Part shown: piece by piece, positions 1-8,271 of the stretch
Layout of the letters: each line of letters starts with the position of its first letter
Numbering within the stretch: the stretch's first letter is position 1
From: an uncultured Paracoccus sp.
GTDB taxonomy: Bacteria > Pseudomonadota > Alphaproteobacteria > Rhodobacterales > Rhodobacteraceae
NCBI GenBank assembly: GCA_934533075.1
Contig: CAKTBJ010000038.1
Span: 1-25,111, forward strand
Direction: 5' to 3'
Length of the DNA stretch: 25,111 bases
Program-made: the position numbers and the translations under genes
The notes under the pieces: model-generated
The model's database searches: none
What the model was told of the DNA's origin: nothing
What the model saw: the letters and a program-made list of their open reading frames with translations, nothing else

Positions 1-204
1 TGGCGGATTGCCTTGCGGCGGGGGGATCGGGCTGGAATTGCGGCCTTATCGGCACAGCCGCCATGCTTGCCGCAGGCCACGGCCCCGTGATTGCGCCCCC
101 TCGGCATACCGGCCTGCGCGTCCTCCTTGTCCGACCCGCTGCCCTGCGGCACGGGCCGGGGAACCGCCATCGCGGTCCGGCCGCAACGGCGAGGCGGGCG
201 GGCG
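1..204. other. Left-edge non-coding stretch
   Basis: This lies downstream of the minus-strand thioredoxin gene. It is GC-rich. The plus-strand reading frames crossing it run on antisense to the thioredoxin gene and show no recognisable protein. I see no convincing gene, terminator or repeat here. Confidence 0.4.
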
Positions 205-1014
205 TCAGTCTCCTGTCGCTTGCGCGATCATTCGGGTCAGGGCGGCGCGCGAGACCTCGCCCATCTGCCCCGCGACCAGCCGGCCCTCGGCATCGAAAAC
301 CAGCGTCGTCGGCAAGCCGATCGCGCCCAGTTGCGCCATCAGCCGGCCTTGCGGGTCGCGGACCATGCCGGCCAGCGGCAGGTTCCCGCGCGTCAGGAAG
401 CCCAGGATGCGGTCGTTGCTTTCGCCCTGATTGGCAAAGACGAAATCGACCTCGGGCATGCTGGCGGCCAGTTCGGTCATCATCGGCATCTCGCGCCGGC
501 AGGGCGGGCACCAGGTTGCCCACAGGTTCAGCACCACCACCCGCCCCGTCGCCAGTTGCAGGGCGCCGCCGTCCAGCGCGATCAGTTGCTGCTGCGGCAG
601 GGTCACGTCGGGCAACGGCAGCAGCCCGGTGAACACCCGCTGCGCGATCAGGGCGGCCATCGCGCCGAAGGCCAGCGGCTTCAGCACACCCGTTGCATCG
701 CGAAACATGGCGATGAGAAACACCGCGATCCCCGCCGCCCAGCCAGCGCCGGGCAGGAAGCCGCCCTGCCAGAACCGGACGGCATCCAGCGGGCTGGCGG
801 CGAAACTGGACCAGTTCGCGGCGACGAAACCCGCCCGCGCGCCCAGCACCCAGGCCAGCACGGCATAGCCGGCCCATCGGCCAGTCTCGCCGGGATGGCC
901 GCGCCGTTGCAGCCGGGCGGCGAGTTCCACCACCACGATGAACAGCAGCAGCGACCCCACGGCGGCCAGCCGGTGCCCGTCGAAGGCGAAGGGACCGATG
1001 GAAACGGCACTCAC
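205..1014 (-). CDS. Membrane-anchored TlpA-like thioredoxin protein
   Basis: Probable thiol:disulfide oxidoreductase of 269 residues acting on the periplasmic side. The C-terminal half is a TlpA/ResA-type thioredoxin fold with the active site WCPPC at residues 168-172 and a cis-Pro segment (GLPTT) near the end. Residues 15-130 are hydrophobic, with several membrane segments. A stretch around 58-95 (GARAGF, WQGGFLPG) resembles prolipoprotein diacylglyceryl transferase (Lgt) but lacks its His-Gly-Gly motif, so it is probably a membrane anchor and not an active transferase. I chose the GTG at 1014 because GGAAAGG lies about 7 bases upstream; the longer ATG at 1074 adds a polar, unconserved-looking 20 residues. 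The start overlaps the stop of a 31-codon upstream ORF. The function is inferred from the fold; the partner is unknown. Confidence 0.85.
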   Translation of the reverse strand: MSAVSIGPFAFDGHRLAAVGSLLLFIVVVELAARLQRRGHPGETGRWAGYAVLAWVLGARAGFVAANWSSFAASPLDAVRFWQGGFLPGAGWAAGIAVFLIAMFRDATGVLKPLAFGAMAALIAQRVFTGLLPLPDVTLPQQQLIALDGGALQLATGRVVVLNLWATWCPPCRREMPMMTELAASMPEVDFVFANQGESNDRILGFLTRGNLPLAGMVRDPQGRLMAQLGAIGLPTTLVFDAEGRLVAGQMGEVSRAALTRMIAQATGD

Positions 1015-1106
1015 GGGCTGACCTTTCCGGTCGGGCGGCTGACAGAGGCGTCGAGGACAGCCATAGCCGGCCATCCGACGCCGACCAGATAGCGGGGGCC
1101 GATCAT
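1011..1106 (-). CDS. Possible 31-residue leader ORF coupled to the thioredoxin gene
   Basis: The ATG at 1106 opens 31 codons (beginning MIGPRYLVGVGWPAM) and ends at a TGA that overlaps the GTG of the thioredoxin gene in the pattern GTGA. It sits directly behind an AT-rich promoter-like stretch. The ribosome binding site is weak (GAGCG). It could be a translational coupling leader or chance; I recognise no homologue. Confidence 0.25.
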   Translation of the reverse strand: MIGPRYLVGVGWPAMAVLDASVSRPTGKVSP

Positions 1107-1117
1107 GCTTCGCTCAC

Positions 1118-1147
1118 TTTATAATTCACATGAATTCATCAGATCAA
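1118..1147 (-). promoter_or_regulatory. Promoter-like site with 10-bp palindrome before the thioredoxin gene
   Basis: On the minus strand TTGATC (1142-1147) and TATAAA (1118-1123) are separated by 18 bases, close to a sigma-70 promoter. The perfect palindrome ATGAATTCAT (1130-1139) lies in the spacer, where a repressor could bind. The surrounding 75 bases are strikingly AT-rich for this genome. Confidence 0.5.
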
Positions 1148-1191
1148 TATTCTGTAATCATGTAAATTATTATCCGAAACTCCTGCATCCC

Positions 1192-3150
1192 TCAATCCCG
1201 GCTGAGCGCCACCACCGGGTCCAGCCGCGCCGCCGAGCGCGCGGGCAGAAAGCCGAAGGTGACCCCGATCAGCGTCGAGGACAGGAACGCCGCCACGATG
1301 GACAGCATGGAAAAGCGCAGCCGCATCTCCGTCGCCAGCACCTCCGCCAGCATGCCCCCGCCCAGCGCCAGCGCCACCCCGAGGATGCCGCCGACGAGGC
1401 AGACCAGAACCGCTTCGGTCAGGAACTGCGCCACGATGTCCGAGCGCCGCGCCCCCACCGCCATGCGCACGCCGATCTCGCGCGTGCGCTCGGTGACGGA
1501 GACCAGCATGATGTTCATCACCCCGATCCCGCCCACGATCAGCGAGATGACGGCGATCGCGGCCACCAGCGCCGTCATCGTGCGCGTGGTCGAGGTCAGC
1601 GTCTCGCGGATGGTGTCGCTGTTTTGCAGGAAGAAATCCTGCACGCCGTGGCGCGACAGCAGCAGCGCGGAAACCTGCTGCTGGGCCTGCGCCATGTCAT
1701 GGCCATCGGCGATCTGCACGGCGATGCTGCTCAGGTGCCGCTGGCCGGAAATCCGCGACATGACCGTGGTATAGGGCAGCCAGACATTCAGCGAGCTGGG
1801 ACCGAAGGTGACGCCGCCCGACCGCACCACGCCGATCACCCGCACCGGCACCCGGCCCAGATGCAGCACCGCGCCCACCGGGTCCTCGCCGGCGGCGAAG
1901 AAGGTGTCGCGGGTGGCCTCGTCGATCACCGCGACCTGGCTGCGCTCCGCGATGTCCGAGGCGTCGAAGATGGCGCCCGCCACCGTGACATAGGCATAGA
2001 GCGCGAAATGATCGCCGCTGACGCCGTTGACCTGCGCGCTGGCGCTGGTCGATCCGTGGCGCAGCGTGGCATTGGCCGAGACCGCGGGCGAGACCCCGGC
2101 GGCATAGTCCTGCATCGCCAGCGCGGCGGCATCGGCCGGCACCAGCGTCTGCACCCGCCCCGTATCGCGCATGCCGAAGCCCGAGCCGGCCCGCACCGTG
2201 ATCGTGCTGGTGCCGAGGGAGGAAATGTTCTCCAGCACCCTTTCCTGCGTGCCGGAACCCAGCGCCACCACCATCACCACCGAGGCGATGCCGATGATGA
2301 TGCCCAGCATGGTCAGGAAGCTGCGCATCCGATGCGCCAGCATGGCGCCCACGGCCATGCCCGCCGCCTCGCGCAGGCGGGTCAGGGCCGCGAACCCGGC
2401 CCCGCCCTTGCGGGAAGGCGCGGGGGCGGGACGGTCCTGTCCGCCCTCGCCCCGGCGGCCGCTGTCGGAGACGATGCGGCCGTCGCTGATCTCGATGATC
2501 CGCTGGGCATGGGCGGCGACCTTGGGATCGTGCGTCACCATGATGATCGTATGGCCGCGCCGGTGCAGGTCCAGCAGCAGCGCGATCAGGTCGGCGCTGC
2601 TTTTCGTGTCCAGCGCGCCGGTCGGCTCGTCGGCCAGGATCACTTCGCCGCCGTTCATCAGCGCGCGGGCCACGGAAACCCGCTGCTGCTGGCCACCCGA
2701 CAGTTCGGAAGGCCGGTGGTCCAGCCGGCCCTCCAGCCCCAGGCTGCCCAGCAGGCGGCGGGCGCGGTCGCGGCGGGCCTCGCGCCCCATGCCGGCATAG
2801 ATCGCCGGCACCTCGACATTGCCGACCGCATCCAGATCGCCCAGCAGGTGATACCGCTGGAAGATGAAGCCGAAATGCGCGCGCCGCAGCCGGGCATGGC
2901 CGTCCGGGTCCAGCGCGCCGACATCGCGCCCCGCAAACAGGTAGCTGCCCGTGCTGGGCCGGTCGAGGCAGCCGAGAATGTTCATCAGCGTGGACTTGCC
3001 CGAGCCGGAGGCGCCCATGATCGCCACCATCTCGCCCGGCCGGATATCGAGGTCGATGCCATGCAGCACGCGCACCGTATCGGTGCCGGCGGCAAAGCTG
3101 CGCCCGACGCCGCGCAGCGAGATGAGCGGCTGATCGCGATCCCCCGCCAT
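1192..3150 (-). CDS. macB: MacB-type ABC transporter (ATPase-permease fusion)
   Basis: Inner-membrane part of a tripartite efflux pump of the MacB family, 652 residues, the usual length. The N-terminal ATPase has Walker A GASGSGKST (46-54), signature LSGGQQQR (150-157) and Walker B VILADE (170-175). A membrane segment follows at about 270-300, then a large periplasmic domain. The C-terminal FtsX-type permease has three hydrophobic segments, with the family-typical GGIGVMNIMLVSVTERTREIG stretch. The ATG overlaps the macA stop by one base (TGATG), so the two are translationally coupled. MacB proteins export macrolides, peptides, siderophores or lipopeptides; the substrate cannot be told here. 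No TolC-type outer-membrane gene lies in the window. Export of the product of the RiPP-like operon further right is possible but has no direct support. Confidence 0.95.
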   Translation of the reverse strand: MAGDRDQPLISLRGVGRSFAAGTDTVRVLHGIDLDIRPGEMVAIMGASGSGKSTLMNILGCLDRPSTGSYLFAGRDVGALDPDGHARLRRAHFGFIFQRYHLLGDLDAVGNVEVPAIYAGMGREARRDRARRLLGSLGLEGRLDHRPSELSGGQQQRVSVARALMNGGEVILADEPTGALDTKSSADLIALLLDLHRRGHTIIMVTHDPKVAAHAQRIIEISDGRIVSDSGRRGEGGQDRPAPAPSRKGGAGFAALTRLREAAGMAVGAMLAHRMRSFLTMLGIIIGIASVVMVVALGSGTQERVLENISSLGTSTITVRAGSGFGMRDTGRVQTLVPADAAALAMQDYAAGVSPAVSANATLRHGSTSASAQVNGVSGDHFALYAYVTVAGAIFDASDIAERSQVAVIDEATRDTFFAAGEDPVGAVLHLGRVPVRVIGVVRSGGVTFGPSSLNVWLPYTTVMSRISGQRHLSSIAVQIADGHDMAQAQQQVSALLLSRHGVQDFFLQNSDTIRETLTSTTRTMTALVAAIAVISLIVGGIGVMNIMLVSVTERTREIGVRMAVGARRSDIVAQFLTEAVLVCLVGGILGVALALGGGMLAEVLATEMRLRFSMLSIVAAFLSSTLIGVTFGFLPARSAARLDPVVALSRD

Positions 3151-4322
3151 CAGAACAGCCTTGGCGGACCCATGCGGCCCTGCCGGGCGGCGGCGGCCGG
3201 CAGGGTGGCGGCGGTGCCGGCCACGATGGTTTCGCCCTCTGCCAGCCCCTCGCGGATCTCGGTCGTCACCTTGTCGCTGAGGCCCGGCAGGACGGCGCGC
3301 CGCTCGGTCGCGCCGGTGGCGGCGGTGAAGACCTCGACATAGGGACTGGCGCGGTCGCGCCTTATGGCGGCGGCCGGGACGGTCAGCACGTCCTCGGCGC
3401 GGGCCAGTTCGATGGAGACCTCGGCCGTCATGCCGATGCGCAGGCGGCCTTCCGGGTTGGCGACCTCCAGCAAGCCGTTGTAATAGATCGCGTTACTGGA
3501 GGATATGGTGTCGCTGGTCTCGATCTCGGTCGGGGCCGGCTCGATGTCGCGGACCACGGCCTGAAAGGGGTGGTCGGGCGCGCCCAGCGTGGTGAACGTC
3601 ACCCGCTGGCCCGGCGCCACGCTCATCACGTCGCCTTCCGAGATTTCGGCCTTGACCAGCATGGTGGACAGGTCGGCGATCTTGACGATGGTCGGGGCGG
3701 ATTGCGCGGCGTTGACGGTCTGGCCCTGCTTGATCAGCACCGCCACCACCGTGCCGGCCATCGGCGCGGTGATGCGCGTGCGCTCCAGCGCCACCCGCGC
3801 GGTCGAGACCGTCACGCCCGCGCTGGATTTCTGCGCCTTCAGCGCCTCCAGATCGGCCTGAAGGACCAGCACCTCGGCGATGGCGGCATCCAGAACCTCG
3901 GCCGAGACATGGCCCTGCGCGTTCAGCTCCCTCTGGCGGGTCATCAGGCGTTCGGCCCGGTCCAGCGTCGCGGCCTTGGCGGCGATCTGCGCCTCGATCC
4001 GGGCCAGTTCCGCCTCGGCCTGCAACAGGCTGTTCTGCTGGTCCTGAGAGTCGATCTGCGCGATCAGCTCGCCCGCCTCGACCACCTGGCCCAGCCGGAC
4101 CGCAAGGGTCTCCACCTGCCCCGAGACCCGCGCGCCGACGCTGACCAGCTCGCGCGCCTCCAGCATGCCGGAGGCCAGGACGGTCTGGGTCACCGTGCCC
4201 CGCTGGGCGGTCGCCAGCGCCGGCAGGCTTTGCGCCGTGGCGCCCGACAGCCGTGTCCACCCGGCAAAGCCCCCGATCGCGAGGGCGGCGAGGACAGCCA
4301 GATGCGTCCAACGTAGCTTCAT
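3150..4322 (-). CDS. macA: MacA-type periplasmic adaptor (HlyD/RND membrane-fusion family)
   Basis: Adaptor subunit that links MacB to an outer-membrane channel. It has 390 residues. Residues 7-24 are one hydrophobic N-terminal anchor. A lipoyl-like half follows (SVGARVSGQVETLAVRLGQ), then an alpha-helical hairpin at about 100-165 rich in Ala, Glu and Gln, and the second lipoyl half (TAPMAGTVVAVLIKQGQTV). C-terminal beta-barrel and membrane-proximal domains complete the fold. It is the first gene of the macAB pair and ends one base inside macB. Upstream, on the minus strand, TTGAAA lies near 4379-4384 without a convincing -10 partner. Confidence 0.93.
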   Translation of the reverse strand: MKLRWTHLAVLAALAIGGFAGWTRLSGATAQSLPALATAQRGTVTQTVLASGMLEARELVSVGARVSGQVETLAVRLGQVVEAGELIAQIDSQDQQNSLLQAEAELARIEAQIAAKAATLDRAERLMTRQRELNAQGHVSAEVLDAAIAEVLVLQADLEALKAQKSSAGVTVSTARVALERTRITAPMAGTVVAVLIKQGQTVNAAQSAPTIVKIADLSTMLVKAEISEGDVMSVAPGQRVTFTTLGAPDHPFQAVVRDIEPAPTEIETSDTISSSNAIYYNGLLEVANPEGRLRIGMTAEVSIELARAEDVLTVPAAAIRRDRASPYVEVFTAATGATERRAVLPGLSDKVTTEIREGLAEGETIVAGTAATLPAAAARQGRMGPPRLF

Positions 4323-4815
4323 TGCGGTCTCCGCATTGTGCAGGGCGGGATACCCTTATTTGTCCCGCCCGGCGGTTATTTCAACAGGACATCGCACCGG
4401 CGGGGGCGGCCGGGGGCGGTGGCAGGGCGGTCGTCGGGGCGGTCGTGAACGGGTGCATGGAGGCCTCGCAGCTTTGCCGGCACGGGTTTCGGGTGGCGCG
4501 GCCCCGCCCTTTCCGCGGTTCCGGCCGGGATGACGATCCTGCCGGCCTTCTGTCTTCCCAGTTGGTGCGCCGCGTATCAATTTGTCGCCGGCCACCCGAT
4601 TTTTGTAAACGAATGTCGCCGCGGCAGGGCGGGGACGGGACGGTCCGTCGCGGCGGGACCGCATCCGGCACCGGCCGCCGGCGCGGTCCCGCATCGCGGT
4701 CCCGTGCTCCGGGCCGGGCGCTCCGGCGGTGCCCGGCCGGCCCGCAATTGTCCAAGAAGCTACCGAATCGTGGCCGGAATTGCTACCTTGGTTCCTGGGA
4801 CGGGAGGGCGCGCGG
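4323..4815. other. Divergent intergenic region between macA and larC, with GC hairpin
   Basis: This is 493 bases without a credible gene, serving as leader for macA (left) and larC (right). A perfect 10-bp inverted repeat (GCGGGACCGC at 4653-4662, GCGGTCCCGC at 4683-4692, 20-base loop) is followed by a third copy of the right arm at 4695-4704. A short palindrome around 4637-4650 precedes it. I find no strong sigma-70 site for larC. GGGAGG at 4802-4807 is the larC ribosome binding site. Confidence 0.5.
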
Positions 4816-6066
4816 ATGGAGATGGACAGAGGGTCATCGGAGCAGGCCGGTCTCGTCAGCCTCCAGCCCGTGGGGGGCATCGCGGGCGATATGTTCTGTG
4901 CCTGCCTGCTGGATGCCCGGCCCGATCTGGCCGCCCATGTCACGCGGGCGGTGGCCGCGCTCGACCTGGGGCACGGAATCGCGCCCCGTGCCGAGGCCGC
5001 CACGCAGGGCGCGCTGTGCGGCATGCGCTTCCGGGTCATGGCCGGCGGGCAGGAGCATCGGCCTCACGACCCTCATCACGACCACCACCACCATCATCAT
5101 ACCGCCTGGCGCGACATCCGCGCGCGCCTGACGCAGGCCCCGCTGGCGCCCGGCATCGGCCGGCATGCGCTGGGCATTTTCGGCCTGCTGGCCGAGGCCG
5201 AGGCCGCCGTTCACGGCGTCGCGCCCGAGGACGTGACCTTCCACGAGGTCGGCGCGATCGATTCCATCGTGGACATCGCCGCCGCCGCCGCCCTGATCGA
5301 CGGGATCGGCACCGCGGAATGGGAGGTCGGCCCCCTGCCCCGCGGCGCGGGCATGGTCGATACCCAGCACGGCCTGCTGCCGGTTCCGGCGCCGGCGACG
5401 GCGCGGCTGCTGGCGGGGTTTGCGCTTGTCGATGACGGCATCGGGGGCGAGCGGGTGACGCCCACCGGCGCGGCGATCCTGGCCTGGCTGCGCCCGCGCC
5501 AGCGCCCCGACGGCCTTGCGCGGCGGCTGCTGGGCTGCGGCAACGGCTTCGGCACCCGCAGCCTGCCCGACCGCCCGAACCTGCTGCGCGCGCTGCTGTT
5601 CGCCCCTGCCGAATCCGCCGCGCAGGGCACGGTCAGCGTGCTGCGCTTCGAGGTCGACGACCAGAGCGGCGAGGACCTGGCCGAGGGCCTCGCGGCCCTG
5701 CGGCGGCTGCCGGGCGTTCTGGATGTCTGTTCCTGGGCGGCGATGGGCAAGAAGGGCCGGCATGCGATGGCGGTGCAGGTGCTGGCCCGCCCCGAGGCCG
5801 AGGCCGAGGCCGTCGAGGCCGTGTTCACCGAAACCACGACGCTGGGGGTCCGTATCGACCGGCCCCGGCGCGTCACCCTGCCCCGCCGGCAGGTCCACAC
5901 GGCCGAGGGCGAGGCGAAGGTGGCGCTGCGCCCCGGCGGCCGGCGCACCGCCAAGCTGGAGGCCGATGCGCTGGCCGGCCAGCCCGGCGCCGCCGCACGG
6001 GCCGAGCGGCGGGCACGGGCGACGCGGGCCGCCCTGGCACGGGGGGACGGCGATGACGGGGCATGA
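4816..6066 (+). CDS. larC: LarC, nickel-inserting enzyme of NPN cofactor synthesis
   Basis: LarC is the CTP-dependent cyclometallase that inserts nickel into pyridinium-3,5-bisthiocarboxylic acid mononucleotide, giving the NPN cofactor. This protein has 416 residues. It opens with the family motif GGIAGDMF (about 15-22). A His-rich metal-binding run lies at about 81-96, and the conserved FHEVGAIDSIVDI, EVGPLPRGAG and TPTGAAIL segments follow. In some lactobacilli larC is split by a frameshift; here it is one uninterrupted frame. The ATG at 4816 is preceded by GGGAGG with 8-base spacing; a longer in-frame start at 4729 lacks a site. It is the first gene of the larCEB operon and its stop overlaps larE by 14 bases. 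Confidence 0.93.
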   Translation: MEMDRGSSEQAGLVSLQPVGGIAGDMFCACLLDARPDLAAHVTRAVAALDLGHGIAPRAEAATQGALCGMRFRVMAGGQEHRPHDPHHDHHHHHHTAWRDIRARLTQAPLAPGIGRHALGIFGLLAEAEAAVHGVAPEDVTFHEVGAIDSIVDIAAAAALIDGIGTAEWEVGPLPRGAGMVDTQHGLLPVPAPATARLLAGFALVDDGIGGERVTPTGAAILAWLRPRQRPDGLARRLLGCGNGFGTRSLPDRPNLLRALLFAPAESAAQGTVSVLRFEVDDQSGEDLAEGLAALRRLPGVLDVCSWAAMGKKGRHAMAVQVLARPEAEAEAVEAVFTETTTLGVRIDRPRRVTLPRRQVHTAEGEAKVALRPGGRRTAKLEADALAGQPGAAARAERRARATRAALARGDGDDGA

Positions 6067-6877
6067 AACGGGGCACGAGCGGCTGGCGGCGGTCCTGCGC
6101 GCCATGCCGGCGCCGGTGGTGGCGGTGTCGGGGGGCGTGGATTCGGTGACGCTGGCGGTGCTGGCGCATCGACTGCGCGGGGATGCGCGCATGGTTCATG
6201 CGGCCTCGCCCGCCGTGCCCCGCGCGGCCACGCAGCGGCTGCGCCGGCTGGCGGCGACCGAGGGCTGGACCCTCGCGGTGATCGACGCGGGCGAGATGGC
6301 CGATCCGCGCTATCGGGCCAATCCGGTGAACCGCTGCTATTTCTGCAAGGTCAATCTCTATGCCACCATCACCCGGCTGGCGGCGGCGGGCGCGGCCGAG
6401 CAGGTCGTCTCGGGCGCCAATCTGGACGATCTGGGCGATTACCGGCCGGGCTTGCAGGCCGCCCGAGAGCATGGCGTGCGCCATCCCTATGTCGAGGCCG
6501 GCCTCGACAAGGCGCAGGTGCGGGCGCTGGCCCGGCAGCTGGGCCTGGGCGGGATCGCCGAGCTGCCGGCCTCGCCCTGCCTGTCCAGCCGCATCGAGAC
6601 CGGCATCGCCGTGACCGCCCGCCGCCTCGCGCTGATCGAGGCGGTCGAGGCGTGGCTGGCCGTGTCGTGGCGGGCGGAACTGGCGCGCTGCCGCGTCAGG
6701 GCCGGCGGCATCGAGGTGGAATTCGGCCCGGACGAGATGGCACGCGCGCGGGGCCAGCCCGACCTGATCGCCCGGCTGCGCGAGGCGGTGCCGGCGCTGG
6801 GGCACATGCCGGTGGCCATCGGTCCCTATCGGCGCGGCTCGGCCTTTCTGCATGACGGGGGGGCGAATGCGCGCTGA
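6053..6877 (+). CDS. larE: LarE, sulfur transferase of NPN cofactor synthesis
   Basis: LarE activates the carboxylates of the LarB product with ATP and installs the two sulfur atoms. The protein has 274 residues of the PP-loop ATPase superfamily, with SGGVDS at residues 26-31. It carries three cysteines in the pattern known from iron-sulfur LarE proteins: Cys95 and Cys98 in NRCYFCK, and Cys176 in SPCLSSR. In Lactiplantibacillus plantarum LarE a single cysteine is sacrificed. Three-cysteine relatives such as Thermotoga LarE hold a [4Fe-4S] cluster and can use external sulfide, so this copy is more likely catalytic than sacrificial (inference). The start at 6053 lies inside larC behind GGGGGGA, which fits coupled translation. 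Confidence 0.93.
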   Translation: MTGHETGHERLAAVLRAMPAPVVAVSGGVDSVTLAVLAHRLRGDARMVHAASPAVPRAATQRLRRLAATEGWTLAVIDAGEMADPRYRANPVNRCYFCKVNLYATITRLAAAGAAEQVVSGANLDDLGDYRPGLQAAREHGVRHPYVEAGLDKAQVRALARQLGLGGIAELPASPCLSSRIETGIAVTARRLALIEAVEAWLAVSWRAELARCRVRAGGIEVEFGPDEMARARGQPDLIARLREAVPALGHMPVAIGPYRRGSAFLHDGGANAR

Positions 6878-7541
6878 GACCGAGATATGCCTGGATTTCG
6901 ACCGCAACCGCCGGCTGGGCATCGGCGAGGCGGTGCTTTGCGCCGGCAAGACCGCCGGGCAGATCGACGGCATCGTGGCGCAGGCGCTGGAACGCGGCCA
7001 TCCCTTCCTGCTGACGCGGCTGGATGCGGCGCCTTACGCCGCACTGGCGCCGGCGACCCGCGCGGCGCTGGATTACGACGCGATGTCGCGCACCGCCTTT
7101 CTCGGCACCCCCCCGCCGCCGGACGAAGGGCGGGTCGCCATCGTGACCGCCGGCAGCTCCGACGCCTCCCCCGCGCGCGAGGCCGAGCGCACGCTGGCCT
7201 TCAACGGGCTGCGGCCGACGATGATCTTCGATGTCGGCGTGGCGGGGCTGTGGCGGCTGCTGGACCGCATGGACGAGATCGCCCGCCATCCGGTGGTGAT
7301 CGCCGTCGCCGGCATGGATGCGGCCCTGCCCAGCGTGCTGGGCGGGCTGGTGCCCGGCGCGGTGGTGGCGCTGCCGACCTCGACCGGCTACGGCGCGGCG
7401 CGCGGGGGCGAGACGGCGCTGATGTCCTGCCTGTGCTCCTGCGCGCCGGGGCTGGTGACGGTCAATATCGACAACGGCTATGGCGCCGCCGTCGCGGCGA
7501 TCAGGATGGTGCGCGCCCTCGGCGCCGCCCGCGAGGGCTAG
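6867..7541 (+). CDS. larB: LarB, NaAD carboxylase/hydrolase of NPN cofactor synthesis
   Basis: LarB carboxylates nicotinic acid adenine dinucleotide at C5 and releases AMP, giving pyridinium-3,5-biscarboxylic acid mononucleotide. The protein has 224 residues. Its C-terminal two thirds resemble PurE/AIR carboxylase, with TAGSSDASPAREAE (about 90-105), AGMDAALPSVLGGLV and PTSTGYGAARGGETAL. The ATG at 6867 is preceded by a G-rich site and overlaps the larE stop by 11 bases. The in-frame ATG at 6852 is possible but lacks spacing to a site. The substrate NaAD is the product of NadD, and a NadD-like gene lies 11 kb to the right. Confidence 0.92.
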   Translation: MRAETEICLDFDRNRRLGIGEAVLCAGKTAGQIDGIVAQALERGHPFLLTRLDAAPYAALAPATRAALDYDAMSRTAFLGTPPPPDEGRVAIVTAGSSDASPAREAERTLAFNGLRPTMIFDVGVAGLWRLLDRMDEIARHPVVIAVAGMDAALPSVLGGLVPGAVVALPTSTGYGAARGGETALMSCLCSCAPGLVTVNIDNGYGAAVAAIRMVRALGAAREG

Positions 7542-7547
7542 GGCGCG

Positions 7548-8267
7548 ATGCCGGACGAACGCGACCTGCCCCCGCCCCCCGGCGATGCCGACCCGCCGCT
7601 GGCCGGTCCGCTGCCGCCGGCGCTGCCCCTGCATCTGCTGGTCCTGCCGCTGGCAGGGATGGCGCTGGCCTGGGCGCTGGCCGGCCCGCCGCCGGCCTGG
7701 TGGCTGCCGCTTCTGGGCGCGCTGGGCTGGCTGGCGGCGCTGCTGCTGCGGCCGCTGGTCGGCCTGCTGGCGGGCCGGGCGGGCCTGTCGGCCAGGGCCG
7801 CGCAATGGGGCATCGTGCTGTCGGCCGGTCCCCTTGAGGAAGGAATGCGGCTGATCCTGCTTCTGGCCGTGGCCGCCGGCCTGCGGGATGCGCTGTGGCT
7901 GGGCCTCGGCTGGAGCCTGTGCGAGGCCGCCGTCGCCGCCGTCAATGCCGCTGCCTTCCGCCGGGCGCTGACCCGCGACGACGAGGCCGGCCGCCGGACC
8001 CGGATGGCCTATCGCGCCGCCGGCGCGCTGGCACGCACCAATCCGGGCTGGGCGGGGCTGGAACGTGGCGCCGTCACGATGGCGCATGTCGGCTTTTCGC
8101 TGGCCATCGCCGCGCATGGCTGGCTGGCGCTGCCGGCGGCCCTTGCCCATACCGGGCTGAACCTGCTGGCGCTGGCGCTGCTGCCGCGCGGGGTGGCGCT
8201 GGCCGAGGCCGCCATCCTGGCCGGCGGCGGCGCGATCCTGGCGGCGGGGCTGGCGCTGTGGATGTAG
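7548..8267 (+). CDS. YhfC/PrsW-like intramembrane protease, last gene of the lar operon
   Basis: A 239-residue membrane protein with about seven hydrophobic segments after a Pro/Asp-rich N-terminus of ~20 residues. Motifs fit the YhfC branch of the glutamic intramembrane protease superfamily: an EExxR element (GPLEEGMRLI, about 96-105), ERGAVTMAHVGFS (about 173-185) and a late ALAHTGLNLL. The two glutamates and the two histidines would line the active site. It starts 6 bases after the larB stop, so it is co-transcribed with the cofactor genes. Its stop lies only 4 bases from the stop of the convergent radical SAM gene. A direct role in NPN synthesis is not known. A transport-like or regulatory proteolysis role is open, and the protease call rests on motifs only. 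Confidence 0.65.
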   Translation: MPDERDLPPPPGDADPPLAGPLPPALPLHLLVLPLAGMALAWALAGPPPAWWLPLLGALGWLAALLLRPLVGLLAGRAGLSARAAQWGIVLSAGPLEEGMRLILLLAVAAGLRDALWLGLGWSLCEAAVAAVNAAAFRRALTRDDEAGRRTRMAYRAAGALARTNPGWAGLERGAVTMAHVGFSLAIAAHGWLALPAALAHTGLNLLALALLPRGVALAEAAILAGGGAILAAGLALWM

Positions 8268-8271
8268 GCCC

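Noticed and set aside
1105..3342. Very long plus-strand open frame opposite macB
   Set aside because: It is antisense to a clear MacB protein, rich in His, Arg, Gln and Asp with no domain, which is a common shadow in high-GC DNA.
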